From Salipaludibacillus agaradhaerens (GTDB lineage: Bacteria > Bacillota > Bacilli > Bacillales > Salisediminibacteriaceae), in assembly GCF_002019735.1 (NCBI RefSeq), contig NZ_KV917378.1:925869-989868 (forward strand): a DNA stretch of 64,000 nt. Reading direction: 5' to 3'. A program made the position numbers and the translations under genes. Positions 28,233 to 37,723 of the stretch are shown in pieces. Within the stretch, counting starts at the first letter, position 1; each line of letters begins with the position of its first letter. The notes under the pieces were generated by a model that was given only the letters and a program-made list of their open reading frames with translations, ran no database searches and was not told the DNA's origin.

Positions 28233-28270
28233 AAAAAGCTGTTTTCTTCATGAGTAGAAAGAAAACAGCC
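28233..28270 (-). terminator. Terminator of ldh
   Basis: On the minus strand GGCTGTTTTCTTTC pairs with GAAGAAAACAGC, followed by TTTTT. It lies 13 bases after the ldh stop. Confidence 0.85.
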
Positions 28271-28283
28271 CTTTAGACATTCA

Positions 28284-29258
<975 letters not shown>

Positions 29259-29363
29259 TTAAGAAGTAATATATTTTACTGTCTTGCCTATTGTACACTA
29301 AAGTAGCTAGAAAAGATTAGTCACAAACACAACATTTTCAATAAATCGTCACATTTTTCAGTG

Positions 29364-30386
29364 TTATAATCCTAAATATTTGGTATAAAGCGCTTTCGCC
29401 CTTCCAATATCTTCCGTCCCTTGTACAAGCGTCCTACCATCAGGAAACAATACAAATCTTTCTCCTTCATGTAAGTCTACTTTTAGTAAAAATGGCGTCT
29501 TTTTAATGGTCGTACTTATTCCTCTTAAAGTTTTTTCCCAATAAGTTAAATCATGAGATGAAGTGTAATGAATTTGTACTGTATCCCTCCCACATAGTGT
29601 TGTCATATGACCTTGGTCCTCGTTTCCTAATGCCGGGTATTCCTTAAGTTGACACGTGGGACATGTTGGATTTGGCTTAGGCATTCCCATTGATATTTGC
29701 TCATTTTTCCAGAGATCAAATGTCACCAATTTTTCTGGGATTGTATGAGCGTTTCCCGTTAATAATTTTAAGCAATTTAGCGCTTGTAAACTTGCGACCA
29801 TATCAACAGTAGGAGAAAGAACGCCAATAGTATCACACGTTTGTCCATTTCCATCAAATGCAGGGAAGATACAGCGAAGACACACTGTTTTTCCAGGAAT
29901 AAACACAGCCCCCATTCCTCTGGAGCTGACTGCTCCTCCATAAATATATGGAATAGTATGTTTAAAGGCAGCATCATTCATTAAATACCTTGTGTAAAAA
30001 TTGTCCGTGCCATCAATTACGACGTCTACCTCGCTTAAATAGTCTTCCATATTAGTGGATGAAATATCAGTAACGTATCCTTCAATTTTTATATCACTGT
30101 TCATTCTTTTTAATTTTTTTTCAGCAGCCACTGCTTTAGGTAAACTCTGTTTCACATCTTCTTCATCAAATAACAATTGCCTCTGTAAGTTACTTAATTC
30201 CACATAATCTCTGTCGCAAAACACAAGCTGCCCTACACCTGCCCTAGTTAAATGATTTGCAATAACTGTACCTAATGCCCCCATTCCGATAATGAGTACT
30301 TTTGAGTTGGAAAGTTTTTTTTGACCAGTTTGTCCTATTGGAGAAAAAAGCATTTGTCTTGAATAACGTGCCCAATTTTCACTCAT
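29364..30386 (-). CDS. ThiF/MoeB-type E1-like adenylyltransferase
   Basis: 340 residues. The ATP-binding IIGMGALGTVIANHLTRAG (about 31-49), CDRDYVELSNLQRQ (about 57-70), DGTDNFYTRYLMND (about 125-138) and zinc Cys in LRCIFPAF and CPTCQ. It activates the C-terminal Gly of a ThiS- or MoaD-like sulfur carrier. The C-terminal 80 residues are not a full rhodanese. No thi or moa genes are adjacent, so the partner cannot be decided. Confidence 0.88.
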   Translation of the reverse strand: MSENWARYSRQMLFSPIGQTGQKKLSNSKVLIIGMGALGTVIANHLTRAGVGQLVFCDRDYVELSNLQRQLLFDEEDVKQSLPKAVAAEKKLKRMNSDIKIEGYVTDISSTNMEDYLSEVDVVIDGTDNFYTRYLMNDAAFKHTIPYIYGGAVSSRGMGAVFIPGKTVCLRCIFPAFDGNGQTCDTIGVLSPTVDMVASLQALNCLKLLTGNAHTIPEKLVTFDLWKNEQISMGMPKPNPTCPTCQLKEYPALGNEDQGHMTTLCGRDTVQIHYTSSHDLTYWEKTLRGISTTIKKTPFLLKVDLHEGERFVLFPDGRTLVQGTEDIGRAKALYTKYLGL

Positions 30387-30400
30387 TTACATCGTCCTTT

Positions 30401-31210
30401 CTATATATTTAAAAGGTAACCAGCCACCATACCGATTACTAAACCCGTAAAGGTACCCACGACATTTACAATATCATTTGTTACCCGTGGAAATCCTTTA
30501 ACTAAATCGGCCTCTATTAAACAGTGAGTCGTTTTTTCTGTAAGTGCGCCACAATGAGGACATTTATATAACGATTGTAAAAACCTACCTGCTAAAGCAT
30601 CGCTATATTGCCCTGCATAGCCAGCCACAATAAGAATTAGCCACATTAAAAGTGGCATTTCCCCTAGAAAACTGAACAGGTTCACACTAAAGGCAACAAG
30701 AATGATAAAGGTGCTCCCTAATAAACCTGCAATGTGACCTAATAGAGTTGTTCCCCCAGATTGTCCTGGTAGAGCCCGACGTCTGCTTAATACTAATGTG
30801 GGGGGAGAAGGACTCATTTTTCCAATGGAAGAAGCCCACGTATCACTATTTGCTGCAGCCAAGGAACCGATTAAACCAGTGAGCCACAAGTTCTCTCCAG
30901 TAATTAAAAATGCTAATGAGGCCAAAGCTGCCATCCCTCCATTAGCTAATACCTGCTTTTCGTCTCTCGTTTCTCCTTTGTCTTCTATACCGTTATCTGC
31001 AATTACATTTTTTAGAACTCTTCCAATGATCGAAGAAGATATGAAAAAAGCTCCCAACAGTAGCAAACCAGCTAAAGATGTTCCTATACTAATGAAAGCA
31101 CCTACAACCACACTTGCTATAACCCCTCTCTCAGTTAAAGCGTCCTTCTTCCATGCTGTTAGGGCTAGTATTACAACACACAATAACAATAAAATAGTCA
31201 CAATTATCAC
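30401..31210 (-). CDS. DUF92 family integral membrane protein
   Basis: 269 residues from GTG at 31210, with a weak ribosome site. About seven helices. NSDTWASSIGKMS (about 140-152) followed by GQSGGTTLLGHIAGLLGS is the DUF92 signature. A cytosolic loop carries CPHCG and a second TTHC, a possible metal site. Homologues include eukaryotic TMEM19 and plant phytyl-phosphate kinase VTE6; bacterial role unknown. Ends 14 bases before the ThiF-like gene. Confidence 0.85.
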   Translation of the reverse strand: MIIVTILLLLCVVILALTAWKKDALTERGVIASVVVGAFISIGTSLAGLLLLGAFFISSSIIGRVLKNVIADNGIEDKGETRDEKQVLANGGMAALASLAFLITGENLWLTGLIGSLAAANSDTWASSIGKMSPSPPTLVLSRRRALPGQSGGTTLLGHIAGLLGSTFIILVAFSVNLFSFLGEMPLLMWLILIVAGYAGQYSDALAGRFLQSLYKCPHCGALTEKTTHCLIEADLVKGFPRVTNDIVNVVGTFTGLVIGMVAGYLLNI

Positions 31211-31239
31211 ACTTTCATACTAGTTACGTAACATGATTT

Positions 31240-31818
31240 TCATTGTTTTTCTGAATTTGTTTTAATCACTCTTTCAGGCGTCACAAGCCAATTCACTGGT
31301 CGATCGTATGTATCTATAGGTAGTGTCTTAGTCACTTGAAATTCATAACATAATGAAATCGTTGAAAAAGGGCATTCTCCTGTTAAAAAGCGGTCGTAGT
31401 AACCTCCTCCATAACCAATTCGATAGCCCTTTTCATCAAATACGAGTCCTGGCACAATAACCAAATCAATATCGCACCTCTTTCTTAATGAACATTTGTT
31501 TACATCAGGCTCCTGCAATCCATAAAAGCTTTCTTGTAACTCCTCCCAACATGTCAAATGATAAAAAAGTAATGAATTATCAGAGCGTCGACACCTCGGT
31601 ACAACAATTTGTTTACCTTCTTGCCACGCTTGTTCAATGATAGGTAGTGTATTAATCTCATTCTTTATTGAAACTGTTACTCCAATGGTTGAAGCCTGTT
31701 TCCACACGGAATGACTAAATAACTTTTCATGAATCAGCTGAGTTTCTTTAACTTGGATCGTTTCAGGGTACTTATACAACTTTTCTTTAATCCATTGGCG
31801 CCATTCTGATTTAGTCAT
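31240..31818 (-). CDS. yqgN: 5-formyltetrahydrofolate cyclo-ligase YqgN
   Basis: 192 residues. The conserved C-terminal motif GYRIGYGGGYYDRFL (about 137-151), LVIVPGLVFD and N-terminal KSEWRQWIKEKL are diagnostic. Converts 5-formyl-THF to 5,10-methenyl-THF using ATP. Good ribosome site AAAGGAG. It heads a probable transcript with the DUF92 and ThiF-like genes. Confidence 0.93.
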   Translation of the reverse strand: MTKSEWRQWIKEKLYKYPETIQVKETQLIHEKLFSHSVWKQASTIGVTVSIKNEINTLPIIEQAWQEGKQIVVPRCRRSDNSLLFYHLTCWEELQESFYGLQEPDVNKCSLRKRCDIDLVIVPGLVFDEKGYRIGYGGGYYDRFLTGECPFSTISLCYEFQVTKTLPIDTYDRPVNWLVTPERVIKTNSEKQ

Positions 31819-32022
31819 TTGCCAACTCCTTTCTATATTTTTTTGTAAGTATAGTTTATCATGTGTTCACACAAAAAAGAGCCTCTGATACATTTCTTTG
31901 GAAATATTATTAAATAAGAATATAGAGGTTAAAAATAAAGAAAAGTATTTTATTCTACGTTTACTATTTATTCTAATTAAATATAACATTAGTAAGACCA
32001 TACTTATGACACAAGTGGCTAA

Positions 32023-32286
32023 TTAGCTATGGTTATAGAAACCCTTTCCTTCTTTCACAATCGAGATATCTTTGCCCCCCTGTAATAAAACTAAATAGAC
32101 GTCATTAACAATTCCCATAGCTTTTTTTGCAATCGAATTTATAATTAGCGTTTTGAGCAAATCTGTTTCCTTTTTAGGAAAAATAATGCTAAAGTAGGAT
32201 TTGTGAGTTAAAAAAATGATTTTTTTTTGAAAAATATAAGCTATAAGACCTTTTAAAAGCTCCTTTTTCTTGTCGAAAGATCCACT
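32023..32286 (-). pseudogene. Possible decayed ORF without a start codon
   Basis: The frame is open for 87 codons between stops (32286 to 32023) in a 690-base gap. It contains readable pieces such as SIAKKAMGIVNDVYLVLLQG and SIVKEGKGFYNHS. The only Met is late, and no start codon follows a ribosome site. It reads like the C-terminal part of a lost cytosolic gene. I do not recognise the family. The rest of 31819-32508 is very AT-rich and shows nothing else. Confidence 0.3.
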
Positions 32287-32508
32287 TTAAAACTTTAAGC
32301 CTATGAATTAATACTTATTCTCATAGACCAAGCACGATCAACGTGGTTGTACATGCTTTGTTTAGTAGATTTTTACTCCAAATTCTAGATTTATTTGTTT
32401 TTATTGATTTTAATCTACTAAATTGACTAAGCTTTCTACTTTTTATTTAGATGATAGTTAGCTAAAGCTAATTTTTCATAAAAAAAACAACAAAAGGGGA
32501 TTATTTTT

Positions 32509-33177
32509 ATGCGTAAATTATTAACAGTTTTATCTTTATCATCTTTGCTTGTCTTGGCTGCATGTGGAGAATCTGAAAATCAAACAAATGCAGCAAACAA
32601 TGCCAACAATGAAAACGAAACTAACTTAAACGAAGGAAATAACAATTCAGAAACTAATAATAATGAAAATAATACTAATAATGAAGAAAGTGGCGACTTC
32701 GAAACACAAGTTGGAGAGACTATTGAAAATGAGGCTGGTGTATTTACCCTTCACGCAAGACAACATAACATTGACACGATCGAAACAGGGCCAATCGTTT
32801 TAGATCTTCCACAAGTAAATGCCGCCTCTGGAGAAATCACCGATCAGATGGTCGCTGAATTAGTAGGTAGTGAAGAAATGGATTACGTACAAGTCGATGT
32901 TGAGGTTGAAAACACATCTGATGAAGATGTTACTTTTTTTGTGAGCCAAGCTACTATCTCCACTAATACTGGTGAACAATTGGAAAGAGATATGCTTCTT
33001 TCAGATCACATTGATGGAGAGATGATGGCTGGAACGAAGCATAGTGGTAGCTTTTTCTTTATACTTGAAAACTCTAGTGCTGAGGATATAGAAACTATTC
33101 GTATTAAAATGAGTGCTCCTATCAATGACGATTGGGATGAACTAGGAGAAGAGATTGATCTAGAGATTGAATTATAA
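32509..33177 (+). CDS. DUF4352-like lipoprotein, paralogue 1
   Basis: 222 residues. Signal peptide with lipobox VLAAC (Cys about 19), a 40-residue Asn/Glu-rich linker, then a beta-rich domain with VENTSDEDVTF and ATISTNTGEQL, ending IRIKMSAPINDDWDELGEEI. It resembles DUF4352-type extracellular immunoglobulin-like domains. AAAAGGGGATT precedes the ATG. First of three tandem paralogues, with its own strong terminator. Confidence 0.8.
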   Translation: MRKLLTVLSLSSLLVLAACGESENQTNAANNANNENETNLNEGNNNSETNNNENNTNNEESGDFETQVGETIENEAGVFTLHARQHNIDTIETGPIVLDLPQVNAASGEITDQMVAELVGSEEMDYVQVDVEVENTSDEDVTFFVSQATISTNTGEQLERDMLLSDHIDGEMMAGTKHSGSFFFILENSSAEDIETIRIKMSAPINDDWDELGEEIDLEIEL

Positions 33178-33193
33178 TTTTATAAGGTGTTGC

Positions 33194-33233
33194 GCAAGGA
33201 TTCGTTGTTTAACAACGAATCCTTGCTTTTTTT
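33194..33233 (+). terminator. Terminator of lipoprotein 1
   Basis: GCAAGGATTCGTTGT pairs perfectly with ACAACGAATCCTTGC, followed by TTTTTTT. Confidence 0.95.
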
Positions 33234-33259
33234 ATTATCTTTCAGAAACAGATAATATA

Positions 33260-33363
33260 AAATAGGCCTCCACTCAGTGAGCGTTTTCGCTCTTCTCCCA
33301 CTGTGTGATAGTTGAGAATGAGGACATTAGTGTCCTTATCTCCCTTCTAATCTGTGATCAAAA
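33260..33363 (+). repeat. Dispersed hairpin repeat, copy D
   Basis: CTCCACTCAGTGAGCG, then CCCACTGTGTGATAGTT, AGGACATTAGTGTCCTTATCTCCC and TCTGTGATCAAAA. The long-range arm is missing. It fills much of the gap between lipoprotein genes 1 and 2; the rest, to 33599, is AT-rich promoter-type sequence. Confidence 0.7.
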
Positions 33364-33599
33364 GTCCATAGTTCATTTGAATTATTTTCTACAATAGTAA
33401 ATTAGTTGTGTTTTGACTCATTCATCTTGCTAACATTAATAGAAGTGGTAGACTATACAAGGTATATTAACCAAGTTAATGTTTTTTATTGTATTTATAC
33501 TTAAAATTTCGCAATTATAACCTACAATTCAGCAAATTTTGATTGATGTTAATTAGCATTCTTGCTAAATACATAAAATATTTTAAAGGAGATTCGTTA

Positions 33600-34292
33600 A
33601 TGAAAAAAAGTATTACTATCTTATCATTATCTACATTATTACTTTTAGTAGCATGTGCAGAAACAGAAGGGAAAAATGAATCCGAAAATAACAATAACCA
33701 GAATAATAGCGAGGCAGTAGCCCGAGTAAACAAGCATGAAACCAATTCTCAGACTGCAATGAACGAAGATAACGAAGAAGAGCAGGAACAAGAAGTAGTG
33801 TTGGATGCTTCTACTGCTAATGTTGGTGACATGTATGAAACAAATAATGGTATCTTTACCATGGTCACCAAAGCAGATGATTTTAGTCCTTTAAAATCTG
33901 GACCAATCACTATAGAGATTGACCAGCTTATTATTGCTTCTGGTGAAATTGATAAAGATGCTGTTAGATACTCCGAATTAGAATCGAATGAAGTAGACAT
34001 TATACAATTGGATTATCAGCTAGAAAATAGAGCTAATGAAGATGTGACTTTCGATATGTCACGTGTAACCATTTCCACTAATACAGGGAAGCAATTATCA
34101 ACTGATTACAATTTAACTACTAATCTTCCCAATGAACTGATGGCCGGTACATTTCATAGTGGAAGTCTCATTTTCTTAATAGAGGATGAGAGTTTAGAGG
34201 AGGTTGAAAGCATTCGTATAAAAATTCAAGGTCCTCGTAATTCAAACTTTGATACTATCGGTGATGACATAGATGAAGAATTAGAATTTTAA
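33600..34292 (+). CDS. DUF4352-like lipoprotein, paralogue 2
   Basis: 230 residues from the ATG at 33600 (AAAGGAGA upstream; an ATG at 33543 gives no signal peptide). Lipobox LLVAC, Asn/Glu-rich linker, then a domain aligning with paralogue 1: LENRANEDVTFDMS, VTISTNTGKQL, NELMAGTFHSGS, ESIRIKIQGPRNSNFDTIG. Function unknown. The next gene is a third copy. Confidence 0.8.
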   Translation: MKKSITILSLSTLLLLVACAETEGKNESENNNNQNNSEAVARVNKHETNSQTAMNEDNEEEQEQEVVLDASTANVGDMYETNNGIFTMVTKADDFSPLKSGPITIEIDQLIIASGEIDKDAVRYSELESNEVDIIQLDYQLENRANEDVTFDMSRVTISTNTGKQLSTDYNLTTNLPNELMAGTFHSGSLIFLIEDESLEEVESIRIKIQGPRNSNFDTIGDDIDEELEF

Positions 34293-34361
34293 TCACTATT
34301 TAGATATTTATTTGATTATTTTTAAAATATAAAGCAAGTAATTATAAGGGAGATCACTATT

Positions 34362-34928
34362 ATGGAAAAATTTCTAATTGCATTAACGTTATCCTCCATT
34401 TTCATCATTACCGCATGTAGCGACCAAAACAATAATGGTGCAGAAGCATTCAATAACGATGAATTAGCAGAATCACTGGAGCCTGGCACCTTTACCACAA
34501 TTAAAAAAGAAGATATTGATTTTACGGAAACTAGTGGAGATATGGATATTACTATTAACTCAATTGAAGTGGCTGAATTTATCTATAATGAAGAATTCTA
34601 TGGTTATTATGACGGTCCTACTGAAGCGACAGCCATTATTTTTGACCTGTCGATAGAAAATACTTCCGATGATGACTTAATCATAAATCCAGCACAATCT
34701 ACAATTACTACGAATACAGGCAACCAAATTGATGCATCTTTCGATTTTACAGATACTAGCTTTATGAATGGTGAATTTTTTGGTAATGTCACTAAAAACG
34801 GTAAAGTTTACTTTTTAACTGACAAAATAGATGATGACATTAATTCAGTGAGGTGGATTATGAACGGAGTAACTAACGAAGACTATCGAGAGCTTGGTGA
34901 AAAAATTGATCTAGATATTGACTTGTAA
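34362..34928 (+). CDS. DUF4352-like lipoprotein, paralogue 3 (divergent)
   Basis: 188 residues. Lipobox IITAC, shorter linker, then the same domain in diverged form: IENTSDDDLIIN, STITTNTGNQI, and the ending YRELGEKIDLDIDL. AAGGGAG precedes the ATG. Identity to the other two is confined to the domain core and C-terminus. Confidence 0.78.
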   Translation: MEKFLIALTLSSIFIITACSDQNNNGAEAFNNDELAESLEPGTFTTIKKEDIDFTETSGDMDITINSIEVAEFIYNEEFYGYYDGPTEATAIIFDLSIENTSDDDLIINPAQSTITTNTGNQIDASFDFTDTSFMNGEFFGNVTKNGKVYFLTDKIDDDINSVRWIMNGVTNEDYRELGEKIDLDIDL

Positions 34929-34940
34929 ATACAACATTCG

Positions 34941-34963
34941 ACGCCTTCTAAAGGCGTTTTTTT
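34941..34963 (+). terminator. Terminator of the lipoprotein cluster
   Basis: ACGCCTT-CTA-AAGGCGT followed by TTTTTT. The following 34964-35210 holds no ORF or clear structure. Confidence 0.9.
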
Positions 34964-35210
34964 AATTTCATTAAATTACACCAGTACTCCCTCCATAAAC
35001 AAGTCAGCAATTCACCAAGGAGATCATTCACTGCTGGATTACTTTAGTTACACAGATTATCCTCGATCTTTGCAAAGCATTGGTGTGAAATGGTCATTAT
35101 TCTATTAATAGTTTTAGATTTCGTTAATTTCCCCACCTAGACAACTTTTTTTAAAAAGTTTAGTCTCGGAAGCTCTCTAGAAGGTTATCTCAATCGATTT
35201 TTCATCAACA

Positions 35211-35255
35211 AAAAAACGACTGATCCCCATTTTTTCGGTTCTTCAGTCGTTTTTC
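35211..35255 (-). terminator. Terminator of rpmG
   Basis: ACGACTGA pairs with TCAGTCGT across a 19-base loop that can form an inner GAACCG/CGGTTC-type stem. A minus-strand T-run follows. Confidence 0.8.
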
Positions 35256-35260
35256 CCTTA

Positions 35261-35410
35261 TTACTTTGTCTCACGATGTAATGTGTGACGGGCTAATCTC
35301 GGGCTGTACTTTTTAAGTTCCATACGGTCCGGATTAGTACGTTTATTTTTTGTCGTAATGTAATTACGATCGCCTGTCTCAGTGCAAGCTAAAGTAACTT
35401 GTACACGCAT
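35261..35410 (-). CDS. rpmG: 50S ribosomal protein L33
   Basis: 49 residues, [20 protein letters not shown] at the start, then [18 protein letters not shown]. Only one Cys remains, so this is the zinc-independent (C-minus) form of L33. TTGGAGGG precedes the start. Its place after yqgN matches the rpmGA locus of B. subtilis. Confidence 0.95.
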   Translation of the reverse strand: MRVQVTLACTETGDRNYITTKNKRTNPDRMELKKYSPRLARHTLHRETK

Positions 35411-35713
35411 TATTTATCCCTCCAAATTCTAACTGACTCATACCTTAAAATAATAGCAGAGATTGCTAAGAGATTCAAGAGGAAGTCACTGTTATAATGC
35501 ATCTTTTTCCGCTCGCAGTTTTCTTTTGTTAATTTACTCGTTTTTTAAAAATTAAGACATCTCTTTTGGGATGTTAATTACTTTACAGCTCACATTATAA
35601 TGTCATAACTCTCTAAGAGCGTCCTTTTAGATTTCACACTATTTTCGGCAGACCTTTTGTGATTTATAGTTACGGATAGTGACTATCCATAAACTTAAAA
35701 TCAAGAAGTCATG
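35411..35713. other. Intergenic stretch, nothing recognised
   Basis: AT-rich, no ORF with a ribosome site, no strong hairpin. It should contain the rpmG promoter. Confidence 0.4.
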
Positions 35714-36298
35714 TCAATTAAATAACTGCCTTAATGCTAAATGTTCCTTCTCTAAATTGACTAATTCTGTATCTGATAATTCCCAATCATACATGTAGGT
35801 CTGATCATAAGGTAATAATCGTAGATCAAAGGTGAGACTCCATCCATCACTATGTTTAGTTAAAGGCTGATAAACTGTTTTAGTCGCATTACCAGCAGCA
35901 CTAGCATTCATATCGTGCATATTCGTCTGATATTGAATTGGTCCACCTTCTTGGCTCATACCCCCCGTTACATAATAACTATCGTTTGTACAAGCTACCA
36001 TCGCTTCATAATGAGGCGAATAATATACAAAAGGCATCACGCAACCCGAATTCATATAGTAATGAACTTTCATTTTTGTTTCAATTGTTTTACTTGACAT
36101 ATTGTATATTAATAATTTATTTATTCGGGTTCTTTCATTTTTGTCAGGCAATAGCACACGTTTTATTGCTAAATTGTCTACGCAAACTTCTTGAAAAGCT
36201 ACATTGGAATTCATTTGGACACTGTGATAGACTTGTCCTTCTCCTTTTATTAAATAGCCGGTTATAAAAGGGCGTACCGTATTTTTTAATAGTTCCAT
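35714..36298 (-). CDS. Protein of unknown function
   Basis: 194 residues from ATG at 36298 (AAGGGAGGGAAG upstream). No signal peptide or membrane helix. A mixed, probably beta-rich fold with many Tyr, Asn and Met, for example MKVHYYMNSGCVMPFVYY and SYYVTGGMSQEGGPIQYQ. I do not recognise the family. It stands alone and is divergent from the next two genes. Confidence 0.65.
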   Translation of the reverse strand: MELLKNTVRPFITGYLIKGEGQVYHSVQMNSNVAFQEVCVDNLAIKRVLLPDKNERTRINKLLIYNMSSKTIETKMKVHYYMNSGCVMPFVYYSPHYEAMVACTNDSYYVTGGMSQEGGPIQYQTNMHDMNASAAGNATKTVYQPLTKHSDGWSLTFDLRLLPYDQTYMYDWELSDTELVNLEKEHLALRQLFN

Positions 36299-36544
36299 CA
36301 CTCTTCCCTCCCTTAAATATCTTATCTCTAATCGTATCGAGTATTTCCACATTCAACAAGGTGGTATTTTTGTCTTTATTTGCAAAATCATGCTCAATAA
36401 GACTCTCTCATAAGCAAAAATACGACATAATAATTACTATTTAAAGGAATATAAATGAACTTATATAACTATTTCACACAAAAAGGCTTAGATCTGATAA
36501 TATAAGATAGATAGACTGTACCATTATTAAAGGAGGAAGCGTGC

Positions 36545-36886
36545 ATGCAATGGATTATTATCGGCTTATTTAGTCTTTCTGCCATCTTATTTCTATTATC
36601 ATTCTTTCAAAAAGATTCTAATAAAGAGATAGAAAATCAAGTTGAAAATATGTCAATTCAAATGATGCAGGAAATCTATTATTTGAAAAAAAAGATAAAA
36701 GTACTTGAAGAAGAGTTTCTAATGGATAGTCACAAGCTCTCAGAACAGGAAATTGCAGCAACTGCCAGTAAAGCTTTAACACGTGATGATGTTCTCTCTC
36801 TTTATGAAGAGGGCTATACCATAGCTCACATCGCCGATATGACAAATAGCCACATCGATGATATTGAAGAAATGATGGCTAATTAA
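36545..36886 (+). CDS. Membrane-anchored coiled-coil protein with HTH-like tail
   Basis: 113 residues. N-terminal membrane helix (about 2-21), a coiled-coil segment (about 28-62, EIENQVENMSIQMMQEIYY) and a C-terminal EEGYTIAHIADMTNSHID stretch that looks like a short helix-turn-helix. It fits the position of yqzD in B. subtilis, upstream of yqzC, but I cannot confirm the name. AAAGGAGGAAG precedes the ATG. Confidence 0.65.
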   Translation: MQWIIIGLFSLSAILFLLSFFQKDSNKEIENQVENMSIQMMQEIYYLKKKIKVLEEEFLMDSHKLSEQEIAATASKALTRDDVLSLYEEGYTIAHIADMTNSHIDDIEEMMAN

Positions 36887-36965
36887 TAGTCTGCAATGGT
36901 TAACGTGACACATATACAGAGATTCCATAGACATTTTAATTCGATATTTAGAGGGGAGATAAATT

Positions 36966-37445
36966 ATGGCTTCTAAGCATACATTTCGTGGAATAGCAGC
37001 AGGCTTATTTTTGTGTGGTTCTCTTTTAGCAGCTATTTATTATGTGCAACCCGAAACGTTTTTTGCTATTTCCAACGGATCAGACGAAGCTATTGAAGAC
37101 GATAATAGTGCGACCCAGGAAATAGTTGAAGAAATAAAGAGAGAAAATGAAGAACTGCATATACAAATTGAAGAACTAAAAGCAGTAGTTGACAACGAAG
37201 TTAACGAAGACGAATCAGTAATCGAAGCCGATCCTTTGTACATCAGTATTCTCTCTATTGAACAGGGAATGACATCAAAAGATATTAGTCATAAGCTTGA
37301 GACACTTAACATTGTTCAATCAGCCCAAGAGTTTGAAGCGGCATTGAGTGATAGAGGCGTCGCCCAGCAACTGCAAATTGGCGATTATACGCTAGATAGT
37401 ACGATGACACTAGACGAGATAATCGACTTAATTACGTCACAGTAA
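36966..37445 (+). CDS. MltG/YceG-like membrane protein (YqzC-type)
   Basis: 159 residues. Membrane helix near 8-28, an acidic coiled coil (about 50-80), then a LysM-like/YceG-like domain: LSIEQGMTSKDISHKLETL, SAQEFEAALSDRG, LQIGDYTLDSTMTLDEII. It keeps the substrate-side subdomain of endolytic transglycosylase MltG without the catalytic part. The partner gene lies 79 bases upstream. In B. subtilis the pst phosphate operon follows; here it is missing. Confidence 0.72.
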   Translation: MASKHTFRGIAAGLFLCGSLLAAIYYVQPETFFAISNGSDEAIEDDNSATQEIVEEIKRENEELHIQIEELKAVVDNEVNEDESVIEADPLYISILSIEQGMTSKDISHKLETLNIVQSAQEFEAALSDRGVAQQLQIGDYTLDSTMTLDEIIDLITSQ

Positions 37446-37580
37446 GACGATCTCGCTTTACTCCTAGTTTTAATTTTAAGATTAAAGAAAAACTAGGTTA
37501 ACCAAAAACGAATAAATAATTTCTGAAGATGGTTTTCGAAAATACTAGGATCATTATACAGGGATGATTAATTAAAGCAG

Positions 37581-37610
37581 GCCCTTCATTCCCCAACGGG
37601 AGTGAAGGGC
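37581..37610 (+). terminator. Hairpin after the YqzC-type gene
   Basis: GCCCTTCA-TTCC pairs with GGAG-TGAAGGGC. It has no T-run, so termination may depend on the next hairpin. Confidence 0.5.
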
Positions 37611-37668
37611 TGTTCGTGTAGAGCACATTGAATATCAAAGTAGAATCGTAAGAAACCTAAGAGATGAC

Positions 37669-37714
37669 AAACGAGCTGTTTCATAAGTAAGACTTATGAA
37701 ACAGCTCGTTTTTA
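37669..37714. terminator. Bidirectional terminator between convergent genes
   Basis: AAACGAGCTGTTTCATAAGT pairs perfectly with ACTTATGAAACAGCTCGTTT over 3 bases. It lies directly after the pbpA stop. Confidence 0.92.
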
Positions 37715-37723
37715 TATGGGCAA

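Noticed and set aside
30798-31223. 141-codon plus-strand ORF opposite the DUF92 gene
   Set aside because: Exact antisense of a membrane protein gene. Its Ala/Pro/Thr-rich composition is the usual complement shadow, and it has no ribosome site.
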